Positions 33,001 to 45,995 are shown, counted from the stretch's first letter. The stretch is DNA of 64,000 nucleotides from Glossina fuscipes (GCF_014805625.2 NW_023998455.1:7031834-7095833); one strand, 5' to 3'. Notes: generated by a model from the sequence alone, not told the origin. Made by a program: numbers and translations.

Positions 33001-33428
33001 TATTTAATAATAATAATTATATAAAGCAAAAAATTAAAAAGTTGAAGAAATGTGTTTAAGGCATTCTCATAACAAATATGTCTCTGAGTTACATTTACTT
33101 TTTGTGCTTTTGTGTGTTTATAAAAAAAAAAAAAACAAAAGAAGGAAATCGTCATTGTCTTGCTTTTCTACTAAACTAAACAGTATTGAAGGGTTTTAAA
33201 TATTGTTAAAAATTTAATTACGTTTTCAATAGTGGGTTTTTTTTTTTAAATATTAAAAATGCAGGATTTACCGACAAATCCAAACCAAGAAGAAGCATAG
33301 AAGCTACAATTTTGTTAATTTGTTTAAAAATGAAAAAAGGAAAAAAGCTTAAGATATTTTATGCATTATTTTTCATTTAAAAATTAATTAAAATAATAGA
33401 AAAAAAAGGTCAAAGAAACTCATTAAAG

Positions 33429-33464
<36 letters not shown>

Positions 33465-36084
33465 CATGAACATAAATATATAAAATAAACGAAAATTACG
33501 GAAATGCTGAAAATCATTTTTTAATCTAAACAAACGAAATTAATATAAAATATGTAGAGCAGCAACAGCAGCAACAATGTCGGCATACAATAACAATATT
33601 GATTACATATATGGTTAATGAACATTATTAATATTTATTGCGGTGGAAAAAATAAGGAAAAACACAACAACAAGAAAATTTGTGTACTGTAAAAAAAAAA
33701 ACAAAAACCAACAAAAACTTAGAAAACAATATGAATTATGGGAACACTATTGTTATTACAATAATTATAAATAAAATTTAACTTATATTATGTGAAGGAA
33801 GATAAATAAAATACGAAACACAAGGAGAATATTACAACAACAATAACAACCGATACATATCAGCAAAAAAGACAAAGAAACTAATTGAATAATCACAACA
33901 AAACAAACGACAAAAACAACAACAACAACAACAACAATTTTCACATGACAAGAATATTTAAATGTCGGACAGTACTCGAGCCAGATTATGGCGTTATTTA
34001 AATGAAAAACAAAGAAAGAAAGAAAGAAAGAAACAAACAAACAAACAAACAACAACAACAACAGCAATAACAACAACAAAATTAAGCCTAAATTAATCTA
34101 TTATTATTAAAAATTGCTAAATTATATATTAATAGTAATTTTAAGAGAGAAATTTAATTTTTGATTTAAAAAAACAAAAAAACAAAAAAACAAAAAACAC
34201 AAACATACTTACTAACATAAAATAACAATTTATCGATTTTCTTAAAATAAAAAAACTTATATAAAAAAAAAAAAACATTAAATTAATTTTAAAGATATAC
34301 ATATATAAACTAGAACATACATTAGGGAATAACTGCATAAAAATATATATAGAGTAAAACAAAAGAACAAATAAACTAAATATTTATGAAAAAAAACTAC
34401 TCGCGATTGCTGGAAGACGAACTTTTCTCAAAATTGCCTTACTTTTGCTGTAAAATTTATTAATCATTAATTAAGTGGTTTTGAAAACTAGTTTTTATAT
34501 ATAATAATATTTTACTCATTTAATTTATACTTTCTTTACATTTTTATTTCATTTAATAATAGTTTCCATTTTTGATTAACCTTTAGAAAATTGGAAACAA
34601 ACGAATGACTTTCAATAAATAATTTTTGTTCATTTATATGAGTCTGTGGCTAATTATTTCTTTAAGGATTTTTTTAATTTTTCTATTTTTAATTTTTTAT
34701 TTTTTTTTCGCATATATCAAATTCAGGTAAAGTGTCGATTCATTTTAGCCCAACTTTTAATTGTGAAACTAAACCTTTCCTGGCGGCATTACAGGATGCC
34801 TTCAAAATGCCTGTAAAATCAGTCGACGTTAAAGGAAAAGCGAAAGTTTTTTTTTTTTTAAATATACCTCCAATATTACTGACCAAGTAACCAAGTCTTC
34901 ATCATAATAACTATATACGTCTATTCCGTTTCTGATCTTTCAGAGTTGAGCTTCGCAAAGCACTCCTTCAAAGAAGCTTACAAAATTCGGTCGCGTTCTG
35001 TGCCGAGTTTGCAGGAGTAATAGAGTGGTGGAAAAAGGCGACGACTATTCTATTCTGTAAGGAATTTTTATGTTTGTAGGTAAAACGAATTTGTATAACA
35101 CGTACACCGCACTTCGCAAATATTTCATCGCAATCGGTTTTATTCCACTGAACTCTTGATCGCATCTTCAATCTTATCCGTTAAATCTCGTCTATTATGC
35201 GTAATAACTTTTTAGTTCAAAAAAAGCTATAACAAATAAAAAATAGCAAAGATTAAAAGTTGCATTTAATCACGGCGTGGTGAATATTGACCTAATATAG
35301 GACGCGGTTTGTGTAGGTCGTCACTGGTACAAAATTATTATTGCATTGGTTTATAAATTGTCTTAAGATGATCTTTCAACTCAATTGATTTCTTTTTCGA
35401 CTCAGTAACTAAGTTAAATCCTTTCGTTTATGTTAACGTGTACACATATATACACATATATATTTTAATTTTTTTTTTTTTTTTTTACTTTACTTTTAGT
35501 TAACATTTAACAATTTACAAAATGCGCTTGAAATGTTTTCCTTTACCGACGACTAACTTCACAATTCATTTGTAAAGCAAAGCATAGGAACCGTTCTCAA
35601 TAGAGATCAAAAAAACTAAGTATTCGGAAGACGAAAGATTTAAAAAATATCTAAGAGTCGGTGTACGAAACACGAAACCTTTAATCAATACAACTCTCAC
35701 GGAGAAGTTACTGCAAGAAATACAGTGTTGGGACATAGTCGGCATAAGGGCGAAACGAGTAAATTCGGAACAGCAAAGAATTTGTATTCGAAGAAAAAAG
35801 AGCTTTTAAGCGAAAAACCGTTAGCTCTCTTCGACATAACTTTACTAACGTATTTCTATCGCTTACTTATACACAAACATATGGAACGTTTCAGATAAAT
35901 AAATCCAGGAATTATCAAAAATATTCAGAAATTACCCTAAATGTTAATCTTAACTATTTAGAGGCCTTTAGGCAAGCATGCCTCTCCTCACGTATTGATC
36001 AGACGAACGTGATAAAAAGCCGGAGAACATTTGAATTTTCCAAAAAAAAATTAAATTAGAAATTTAATTAATTTCATTAATTTT
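33001..36084. other. A-rich block then unassigned DNA, no gene seen
   Basis: 33000-34640 is again A- and CAA/AAAC-rich on the + strand, with a TA tract at about 33428-33465. From about 34720 to the gap the composition is more balanced, with only short unrecognised frames. Nothing coding could be supported. Confidence 0.5.
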
Positions 36085-36184
36085 NNNNNNNNNNNNNNNN
36101 NNNNNNNNNNNNNNNNNNNNNNNNNNNNNNNNNNNNNNNNNNNNNNNNNNNNNNNNNNNNNNNNNNNNNNNNNNNNNNNNNNNN
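36085..36184. other. Assembly gap (100 N)
   Basis: Exactly 100 ambiguous bases, the usual placeholder for a scaffold gap of unknown length. Sequence order across it depends on scaffolding. Confidence 0.98.
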
Positions 36185-37460
36185 TAAAACTAATTTTTGT
36201 CAATTTTCTGTTAAAATTTTGGTTTCACTTTTCAAAGCATAGTCGAACATACGGATTGGGTATCGCATAAAATGGTTTATTGTAGTATGCATTTTAAATG
36301 GATTCAATTAAACCCGTCTGTCCTTCCGTCAGCATGGCGTTCCCCGTTTCGAAGTTGGTAAACTTAGCGCAGAGCGATAATCTCATCATAGATCATAGTT
36401 AAGGGACAAGTAAGGTTTAAAGCTTTCAAAATTTGTCTAAAATTCATTTAATGTTTTGCTTGAAACGAGTTTTACTCGTTTACACAATTAACTAAAAACT
36501 CTCGGCGACTTAAGCGCATCGCATCGCATCTTTACTTAATTTCTTTTCTATGTTTTGTTACCCTTAAGCAGACTCTCATCTTGATTTACGATATAAAATA
36601 AACGGAAAAAACAGAAAATCACTAAAAATAAACCTTAAAGAACGAATTTCAAATTAGTGATGATAAAATTAAAAAAAAATAAAAATAAAAAAAATAAAAA
36701 AAATGAAAACATAGCTTAACTGAGATAGTCAAAAAAGAAGAAAGAGAATTTAAAAGGGGGGAAAAAACGAAGAAATTTAATATCACTTCGTTTGCTTTTA
36801 TTTTGATTTTTCAGCAATAGAAATAAATAATACGAAAGAAAAACAAAATGTTAAAAATAATATTGAAAAAAAAAAAAAAATAATTAAATAAATAAATTAA
36901 ATGAATATTAAAACTTGAATAATAGAAAATAAATTAAAAAAAAAAAAAGTAAAGTAATGTGAAAATTAGATAACAGTTAAGAAAGATCAACCATATATAT
37001 ATGATGATATATATATATATATATATGAAGATGAAAAGAAGTGATAAAAGCGACACTTTTAAAGTATATATTGAATTATAATAGTAATACTAATAATAAT
37101 AGCAAAAATCTTGAAATCATATCGAAATCATGAAACATATCAAACTCGTGCCCGAAATGAATCGTTGATAATCTCTTTAAGTATAGTTTTCTGTTGAAAC
37201 TTAATTGAATGATGAAAAAACTCAGTTTCACTTTATTATTAATTATTATTAATTATTAATTCTTATTATAATATTGGTATATGCGTACACAAGCATACAT
37301 ACATACATATGAATAACTTTACTACATATTCAAAAAAATTAATATTAAATAAAGTAAAAAAGAAAAAAACAATTATTTACAAAAGAAAAAATGCATAAAG
37401 TTTGTATGCAATAAATAACGTTTTATTTATTAATCAATGCAAGAAGAAGAAGAAGAAAAG

Positions 37461-37461
<1 letters not shown>

Positions 37462-37496
<35 letters not shown>
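37462..37496. repeat. (CA)n microsatellite
   Basis: An uninterrupted CA run preceded by a GAA trinucleotide run. Confidence 0.9.
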
Positions 37497-37497
<1 letters not shown>

Positions 37498-38083
37498 CAC
37501 ATTGTTGTTGTTGTTTCATTATTTTCTAAACTTTTCATTGTTTACTTATATACTCATTTAAAACTATGATTAATAAACAATAATTACACACATAAACCTT
37601 ACAAAAGAAAACAATATCGCATATCAATAGCGTATAAGAGAAAGACGATGATGATGATGACGAAGAAGAAGAAGAAGAAGAAGATTAACATTAATATTAA
37701 AAGTAAATAAATATTATATTAAAAAAGAAAGCCTTGTTCTTTATATACAATTATTTATTAATGTAAACTGAAACCAAAAAAGAAAAAAAAAATTCAAAAA
37801 TAAATAAATAGCATAAAAATAATTACTATATAAAGGAAAATTTAATGAAAACATATGTACTAATGAATACTACATACATAAATAATTATAATAATAATAA
37901 TAATAATATATATGTATACAAGGTACATAAAATAAAAATTCAAAACATACATTCATACGAGTATGTTACCGTAACAACAATAATAATAAAAATCACAAAA
38001 AAAAAATTTATAAACGAAATATTTAGCAAAAATATTGTAATATTGTAAGTTTAAATGTATTGTTACTACCAAAAAACAAAAAC

Positions 38084-38119
<36 letters not shown>

Positions 38120-39744
38120 GAAACAAAAAAGTAAAAGAAAATTAGACAAAAAAGATATTTTAAAAAATTTAGTAAATCAATAAAAAACAAAATTAATTAA
38201 TTGTTCATCTACCTTTCAACAAAATAACAACAACAAAAAAACATTGGTTCCCTGTACCTACGTGATACACTTTTTAAAGATTCGAAATATGTACAAAGGG
38301 TGTTTGGAAAAGGCGTCGAATTTATTTCTTCAAATTAAAGACATTTCCCCGGAGGGAAAATGAGAATAATTTTTTTTGTTTCATTGCAAATCCGATTGCA
38401 TATGGAATGCAATCAATCAGTCAGGCAATTCAGGCAAATGGGTACTGCACTGCTTATCTACCCTACAGGGGTCCCTTTGCAAACTCTTCCTCGCTCTTTG
38501 ATCGGTAGTTTTGCCAACAAAAAAAAATGGAAAGGAAATAGAACGTCTTTAACGATCGCTCTCGCTTTCCAACCAACGCCCATAGGCGCCCGAAGTTACT
38601 CACCACAAGAGCACACTCATGCTGTGAAATTGGAAATACTGAACGATAAGAGCTTATGGAACAAGAGCGAACTCTCATTTTATGCTATGTCACATTGGCC
38701 ATTGGCCAAACGGTTGTTTTGCAAGAAAAAGTTTCTGATCAGTTACGAAATTGTTTGACAAGTCAATGAACCGAAAAACCGGAAAGAAACTGATCGAATT
38801 GATTAGTGCCACTAGCGAATTACCCAGTGATGCAAGAACAAGAGCTTGCAATGGGTATCGCAACGAGGAATTCGCTCCCCACATAAATGAATCGCCTGCA
38901 CTGTGCGATAAAATAGAAAATCTCGTCCCTTCGCTTAGCAAAATAATGCCTTTAATTCGAAAAGGAAATTCGACACTTTTCTTGAAACATTTTGCTTATA
39001 TATGCTGATATATTATATATATATATATTTATACATATATATATATGTATATATATGTATTTCCTTAACTTTTTCTAATTACTTTGAAAAAGGCTTAACA
39101 AAGTTTACCTTTCATTTTATTTTTTTATTTATTTATTTTTTTATTTTTATTTTTTTTGGTTATAATTTATACTTAAGGAAACTCTATTACGTCTGGCGAG
39201 ACATCATGCATAATCGTGCGTTAAATGGAAGAATTACATAATAATATTCATCATTCATATATTTATTCATATATAATTAATATTAAAAAGAAAAGAACAA
39301 AACAACCATTTGGTTATCTTTATGGTAATGAAAATTAAAAATATTATAAATAAAATTTTAAAATTGTTTTGTGTAATTGTAAAAAAAAAAAAAACAAATG
39401 AAGTTTTATTATAATGCTCTTCAGTTAAGAAACTGAGTGCGTATTATTCCCCGTACGATTCCTCTATGATCGGTTCATTTTGTCATATGGGAATGAAAAA
39501 CGAGTTTTACACCCGATTATATTAACCTTATAAGTGAAATATTTATTTATTTTTATATGTTCTTTCTTGGCTTGGATTAAAGGCTAGAAATCTTGACATT
39601 TGTGGAGAAGAAAATCGATCAAAAGTAACCGCAAAGCTCAAATGAAACGATTCAAGTATACGGCTTTTCCAATTCAACAGTTTTTCGCAACATTTCTCTT
39701 TACAATCGATCAGTAATTTTGTTTTTTTCCCAATGAGAGATTTC

Positions 39745-39955
39745 ATCATTTTCCACCTTCGGCCAAACTATGCCGGTGTACCAATTTTCAACCTATATCT
39801 TGAACACAAGAAAACAAGTGGACAGGTGGACGGACGGACAGATAAGCTTAGATGTAATAAAAGATGGATCTATCTCAAGTCGTTCTGCGTATTGCACACA
39901 CCCGCACAAACTTAGTACATCCGTGTATCACATATAATATAGGCTGTAAAAACAA
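39745..39955 (-). repeat. GTCY-tract repeat, reverse copy
   Basis: It contains GTGGACGGACGGACAGATAA (about 39828-39847), then GATCTATCTCAAGTCGTTCT (about 39867-39886) and CACACCCGCACAAACTTAGT, the same order as in the copies at 2720-3002 and 12377-12662. The right end is degenerate. Confidence 0.6.
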
Positions 39956-40001
39956 AAAAAAAAAACCAAACAAAGAAAAAACTTTGAGGATCACGTGTTT
40001 T

Positions 40002-40315
40002 ATTACACTCTACGCCACTTGTGGTACAAGGTACATTAAGTATACGCGGCCATATGTATCAACCAGAATGGCTTAAGATACATCCACCTTTTATTATACC
40101 GAAAATGATTCTGATCCGATCTAAGCTTGTCTACCCGTCTATCTGTTTGTCCATCTGACGAATGTCCATTTGTGTTCAACTTGCAGGTAGCAATTTTTGA
40201 TATATTTTCATTTAATTTGGTACACTGACGTGCTTCGATCCAATAATAAACACTATTGAGAATGGTTCGAAGCAGTCCATTTTTTCGACCAGTCCCCGTG
40301 TAAAAAAATTGCAAT
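40002..40315 (+). repeat. GTCY-tract repeat, forward copy
   Basis: It starts ACACTCTACGCCACTTGTGG, continues TACAAGGTACATTAAG and CCAGAATGGCTTAAGATACA (the reverse of the block in the neighbouring copy), then has AAGCTTGTCTACCCGTCTAT at about 40123-40142 and TTGTCCATCTG. It stands head-to-head with the copy at 39745-39955. The right border is approximate. Confidence 0.6.
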
Positions 40316-42832
40316 TTTCAAAATTTTTCGCCTAAAGCCGCTGAGTAATAATAGTTTGTCATTCGAAATTGCTGCGAACAGCTTTCTTCCGCGGGGGCAA
40401 ATTTTTAAACATCGTCTCATATAACCGTTCCTACGAAACCTGAATCTTTATATGGCAAAGAGATCGAATTTTGCAATATTTACATCACCATGCCCACGGA
40501 AACGACGTCTTCAAACAGCGAAAAGGTCCAATTCCGAACATTTCAAGTCTTGGCGGTAGTTAGTTTGGATCAGACAGTTGTACGTTTATTAAGTTTTACA
40601 TGTATTAAGTTTTAAGTAAATTTCATGTCATGTGATGTTTCGGGCAATACGTGGTTGTTCGTAAAAAGCATGCCTTTGTGTAGAAATAACGTACAAATTT
40701 TGGGCGTAATATTACCGAAGCAAGCGAATAATTGTATTAGGCAAAGTTGTGTACGATATCTAAGGGTCAGCCTTGCCCGACTATAACTTAGATTATCTAG
40801 TAACATAAAACACAAAAAATATGTCTGCTAGAGTTTACCAATATTCTTGAACTTATTGAAGTGTAAACCTTTAAATATTCCGCAAAAACATTAAGCGGAC
40901 TTTCCTCACTCACACAATAAGCGTCTCATTCAAGCATTCTCCACGTCTGTGCTGCGAACGTGCGAAAACCAAAAGTGACTCATTACAGTTTTTGGCGATA
41001 GTTTTTGTTTGCATTTTCTCCTCATTTTGGTCTTGAAATGTCTTCTATTTATATGTTTAAGTTTATTCCTATCGCGATACGTCGACGATGATATATCTAA
41101 ACACGCTAAAACACGCTTGCGTCAAAATTTGTTTTATTCTGTAGAAAATGAATTTTCCCAAAATGTGGGAAAACTTATAAAAGCAAATAAAGATAAAATA
41201 AAGGGACTTCGGAAGAAACTGCACTGAGGCGGCAGGTGATTGACAGCTGTGGGAATTGAAGTTGACTTTATTAAAAGCAATCAAAGCGAAAACAATGCTT
41301 CATTTTGAGTCGGTGCGTCATTGGGTTTTCTCCGTTATAGCATTTGCTTGACGGTAAACGAAAAGTGTAACAAAAAATGCCCCGGGAGAGAGTCAACAAA
41401 AATATTTAAATGAAATATGACTTTTTTCATGACATGTCTCAAAACGTTTATAAGCAAAGAATTTACTCAGGTCGGAATACTTGCTTCGGTACATTTAAAG
41501 CGAACGACTGCAAACGACGAAGAATTCCATCACAAGGATAATTTCGTGTCAATACTTTTCTGTAATCGAGCTGCTCTTCGCCATTGCGATTGCAAGGACC
41601 TAATCTGGCCAATTTTAGGAAAAATATATAAAACGAAAAGAGTTATTGTAAAGACAATATACATAAAGGAAAGACAGATTGGGCTGCATTTTTGCACACA
41701 TTTCAAATTATAGGCTTAGCCATTTTAACATACATACAGCCACGAGCATATAAATAGCACAAATTTAAACGAATGCTTTAGTTTAATAAACATAATTGCA
41801 GCTGCATCGCTATGTAAGTAAAGCATTGTCTGGCGCTACTATAAAGAAGACTTGAAAATTTGTTCCTATTTTTTTCTCTTGTTCTAGCGATTTACAGAGT
41901 GCGGAGTGTGTTTCACAAATCCATCCTTAAAAACAAAAACGGCTGCATATATACTCGCAACTTTTAAAGAAAACATTCTTAATTTATTGACTTTCTTCTA
42001 TTCATTCAATTAGAAGGGGGAAAAAAATGATTGACATACATACATTATCGAAATACTTGAAGAAAGTAGTGGCCAATGTTAAAGCCATGGTTCAAAAAAA
42101 GGAAAAAAGAAAAAAACAAATCAGATTTAAATCCTTTCGAGCAACTGGCAAAAGGTATAACGGGAAGTTTGGTACGAACGTCCATTTTAGACGGGTAAAC
42201 AGGAAGCAATCCGTTCTGTCAAAAGTGAATATCTCCAAGCGATTGTCATTAGCCAGAAGGCATATCGTTGACAGCGTACAATTCTGGAGAACCTTATGAT
42301 GGAATAACGAGATTGGGGATCCTTTGAAAGTCAAAAACACATTGCGAAGTTTACGTAGAAAAGCACAATATATATAATAGATATAGTGTAAGGATCTGTG
42401 ACACATCAAAAATATCCATTAGTACCTAATGTTTAAATTTTTCAAAAATAAGTAATGACATCAGTCCATACGATATCTTAGGCTAAAATAAATATGCCGT
42501 TAGCTTACAAAAGAACCTGTAAAAAAACGGACATAAGGACACAACAAAAATAACTCGTACTTTCTAGTCTAAGCATGTGTAGAGGCTTTTTGTGCCACCT
42601 TCAGGTTCAAAGAATTTTCACACATATCACGTTTTCTTGTAGCCTTTGTAAGTTTTTACTAAAACATGGTACACCATTTATGTGTCCAAGATTGTATACG
42701 TCCCATTCGAAGCACAAATCGATTAACTCCACAAAACAAAAAAGGTTCAGAAATTCGATAGTGGGTTTTGCTGCAGATCTCCTTATATTAATGGCATTAA
42801 ATTACGAATTTTCATTATAATCACATTCGAGT

Positions 42833-42984
42833 TTGCCCTGCAAACTCTATAAATGTTACTTTTGTGTTCATGGCTGAATTTTCTGCCCTGCAAACTCTGT
42901 AAATGTTCCTTTCCTGTTAATGACTGAATTTTTTGCCCTGCAAACTCTGTAAGCGTTACTTTTCTGTTAATGACTGAATTTTCT
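42833..42984. repeat. Minisatellite, three 50-bp units
   Basis: GCCCTGCAAACTCT begins at 42835, 42885 and 42935, an exact 50-base period. The units end in TGACTGAATTTT-like sequence and differ at only a few positions. Confidence 0.92.
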
Positions 42985-44035
42985 GAAAAAACGTTGATCG
43001 AAAGAAAAGACAAAAATTTGTTCTAATGCGGCCATTCGATCGACAGCTATATAAATGAATTTCCTTTTTAATTCAGAAGAATCCGCAGAAAATTGTAAAC
43101 GTTTTCTGGAGCCAGACTTTCTGTTGTTAAATCTCATTAAAGAACCGCTTGATGATTCGTTGTTTTCTACATCCACACTATTGCTAGTCTCACCAGTCTT
43201 GATTATAACGCTATAATATGCATTTCTTTAAAACCAATTCACAAGTACTTGATTCTGCGGCAACGCGTTTGCATCGTGCGTTGAGCGTTATTCACTCATA
43301 TGCCAAATTATGGTTCGATTGTACGTGAAAAATGCTAGTCGAAGTCGTCTACAACTGCCGTCTTTTGCTCCCACTCGAACAGCTTTTTTTTTATTTTCTT
43401 TTTAAGAAGACATTTTGCAGCTTTTTTATTACACTCATGTGAAAATCTTTATGGTTTTACCTTTACTTTGGACTTTTTCCTCATTTTCTTCCCAGAAAGA
43501 AGTCTATTATCTCGTATTTCGCCTCTCTAACGGAACATCTGCTATAAAACAGCTGAGTTGAGTATGATAGAAAAAAAAAAAAAAAATTATTTAATTTAGA
43601 GAAGAAATTTTTCAATTAGTTTACCAGAGCGTTGCATTTCCGCGGTGACTAACTCAGAAATTAATTAAAAAAATTAATTCATGTGAAATTATAAAAAATT
43701 ACGAATAAACCTGAGAAAGTGGACAAAGTTCAAAGTTTGGATAAAAGAATGAAAATTTGATTGCAAAAGCATTAAACTATTGAGGCGAGCAGGAAATTAT
43801 TAAAAAAAAAAAAAACCCCAAAAACAAGAAAAGAGAAGGGAAGGAAGTCTTCAATTAAAACAAAATAAGTTTGCGTGAGAGTACAAGAGATCTCATTAAA
43901 ACTGGAGTCGCAAATTTGTGCAATATTTTTAATGCGAGAAAAGTATGCATTTATATAGAAAACGAAGAATTTTCCAATACTTTTTACTATAGAAATAATA
44001 ATTTTTAACTATTATCGATTTACTTAGCAGCGACT

Positions 44036-45073
44036 ATGTCGAATCCGTCAGTGTTGACCAATAATAGCACTGCAGGTACGTCAGTGCCGACGATTAGCCC
44101 TCAGGAATCAGCTTTACATTCGTTATGTAAGCATTTACTTAAATCGCGATTATTTCGCGGCTTCTATGAACAAAGACGTTACGTGGAGCAAGTGCGGACT
44201 TATCGCGATATAGTCAGCTTGCAACATACAGAGAAAGATCTTAGAAAGCTTTTACGAGACATTAGTCAAAAGCTACAGATGTTCTATTTATCTCAAAACC
44301 AACGAATGTGGATAGGTGTCACGAATAGTAACGCAATAGGCGTTAGTCAATATCCTGGACAAACCTTGGATATTTATATTTGGGTGGAATTGGATGAGCT
44401 AGCTTTCGGTCAATATTGGTTTACTATAAAAACGGTTAAGTTTCGTGAAAATGAAGTTATGCTAAAATTGAAAATGGTGCGTCCTGTTGAATTCGAAATA
44501 GCAGAAAAGCACGCCTCTTTCAGAAGAAACCTATCGCAATCAGTACAATTAATTGATAAATTTACTGTTAGAACGGAATCGCAAGATCCCTCCCTGGATC
44601 CACTTCAAGTCTCGAAACCTGTTGAATGGAAGGACTTTCGATCGCTATTTCGGCAATGGGGATTTGCTATAAGAGGAAGCATTTATGAGTTTATGGCTGA
44701 AGATATAAGCAAAAAAAATATAAAGAATCTTCTGCGTTTTTTAATTTTGCTAATTTTATCCCTATTATCGGGTCTTTTAATGACATTGAAATTCATTGGC
44801 ATTTTCATAATACGTTTCATGTTGGAAATAACTCGCTTAACTCATGTACTAACACCAATTGTATTAAAAATTATCGATGTTTTCAATAAAATTATAGGAG
44901 GTTTTTTTATATTATTGGCCATGATTTGGAAGGACGTCGTAGTGAATCGCGGTCGACAGCAACCGCCCAATGAGTTTCGGTATCTACAGCTTAATTCGGT
45001 GTACAAAAGCTTGACATATAATACCGGAGAAAGGCGGCAAAATCCCGGTAACAACGTTAACCGTAATGAATGA
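44036..45073 (+). CDS. Unrecognised 345-residue protein with two C-terminal membrane segments
   Basis: A single open frame, with no sign of an intron. The start MSNPSV follows AGCGACT and is the first ATG of the frame. Residues 1-25 are polar Ser/Thr-rich. Residues 26-225 look like a folded soluble region with alternating strands (WIGVTNSNAI, DIYIWVELDELAFGQYWFTI) and basic stretches. Residues about 232-261 (FLILLILSLLSGLLM and on) and about 274-297 (VLTPIVLK...GGFFILLAMIW) are hydrophobic enough to cross a membrane, joined by a short basic loop. The tail is polar, Arg/Asn-rich. Residues 107-180 contain no recognised catalytic motif. Even amino-acid composition and lack of repeats support a real gene. 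I do not recognise the family; an ER or other endomembrane protein is a guess. The stop is UGA followed by CUG. Confidence 0.82.
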   Translation: MSNPSVLTNNSTAGTSVPTISPQESALHSLCKHLLKSRLFRGFYEQRRYVEQVRTYRDIVSLQHTEKDLRKLLRDISQKLQMFYLSQNQRMWIGVTNSNAIGVSQYPGQTLDIYIWVELDELAFGQYWFTIKTVKFRENEVMLKLKMVRPVEFEIAEKHASFRRNLSQSVQLIDKFTVRTESQDPSLDPLQVSKPVEWKDFRSLFRQWGFAIRGSIYEFMAEDISKKNIKNLLRFLILLILSLLSGLLMTLKFIGIFIIRFMLEITRLTHVLTPIVLKIIDVFNKIIGGFFILLAMIWKDVVVNRGRQQPPNEFRYLQLNSVYKSLTYNTGERRQNPGNNVNRNE

Positions 45074-45151
45074 CTGACATTGAAAGGCAAAAAAGATCTT
45101 GAAATTTAATTTAATGATCGACGGAATCATAGCTGAAATAATTTATTTCAA

Positions 45152-45157
45152 AATAAA
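45152..45157 (+). promoter_or_regulatory. Candidate poly(A) signal AATAAA
   Basis: The first AATAAA hexamer downstream of the stop at 45073, about 80 bases away. A further AATAAA lies near 45403. Such hexamers are frequent in this AT-rich DNA. Confidence 0.4.
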
Positions 45158-45759
45158 ATATTTAAAGCTATTTGAAATTGTGTAAAATTTTCGAACGTTA
45201 AAGCAGAAAAAACAAAAAAAGGAAGATAAAGACGAGTACATCTTTTATAAAGTAAGAGAAAAAATTTGCAATACATGCTGAAAATTTTCGGAAAAAGAAA
45301 GTATTTTAAACATGTTTGCAAATTTTTCACTTTATTTTATAAAAAATTTTTTAATAAATTATTCATAGTTTTTGTTATCGTATTTTGTAAAAATATACAC
45401 TAAATAAATTTAGCAAAATTTTTATGTACATCAACACAATATTTAAATTGTAAGCAATAAATGAAAAGATTTCGAATAATTTTAAATGTTTATGAAATGT
45501 AAACAAAATTTAAAAAAAACCCGTTCCGTTTATTCGTTTTTATTTATTTATTTTTTTTTTTTTGCAAACAAAAGTGAGATAACAATAATAATAATAATAT
45601 AATTTTGTGCATCGAAAAATTTTTTATTAATTAATTTTCATAAATAAAGGATGTAAAACATATAACCTCGTTTTCTTTAAAAAACAATTTGCATGATTTT
45701 CAAAAGGTGCGGGGAATTTTCGCGAAATAAACTCATTGGAGCCTGAATAGATCTGGTAA

Positions 45760-45995
45760 TTTAATCACAGCCTACAACGACCAGCAGGATGGAAGGAAGA
45801 TAGGGCCATGTTTTTTTGTACCGTTCTAAGTTTGTGTGTCTGCCCGTCAGTCCACCTTATTTTGTGTGCTTGGGCCGAAATTCTTGAAATATCTTTTAAT
45901 CCAAGCTCAAATACTGTTGAAAAATCTTCTGTTTGGACCACTTTTTCGAGCCCATTCTTTTGCAAAGTAGTAACTTTCGAAAATTGGCAGGTTTG
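45760..45995 (+). repeat. GTCY-tract repeat, forward copy, degenerate
   Basis: CACAGCCTACAACGACCAGC is a decayed left end. CCAGCAGGATGGAAGGAAGA and TCTAAGTTTGTGTGTCTGCC with CGTCAGTCC follow in the family order, then TACTGTTGAAAAATCTTCTG. The right end is unclear. Confidence 0.5.

Larger units (their letters stand above)
36185..44035. other. Intergenic DNA with A-rich block and repeats
   Basis: 36580-38240 is A-rich with AAT, CA (37462-37496) and GAT/GAA (37646-37683) microsatellites. 38240-39240 has overlapping but unrecognised frames. 39745-40315 holds two opposed repeat copies, and 42833-42984 a minisatellite. Open frames such as the Lys/Arg-rich one at 42027-42299 have no recognised relative. 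Promoter and 5' UTR of the following gene must lie near the right end. Confidence 0.5.

Noticed and set aside
38360..38758. 132-codon plus-strand frame, followed by an overlapping 85-codon frame
   Set aside because: No recognisable domain, no clear gene context, and opposite-strand frames of similar length overlap it.
42027..42299. 90-codon Lys/Arg-rich frame
   Set aside because: Basic composition follows from A-rich DNA; ribosomal-protein-like at a glance but with no match I could name.
42835..42984. Possible CRISPR-like array
   Set aside because: Units are contiguous 50-base direct repeats without spacers; the genome is eukaryotic.
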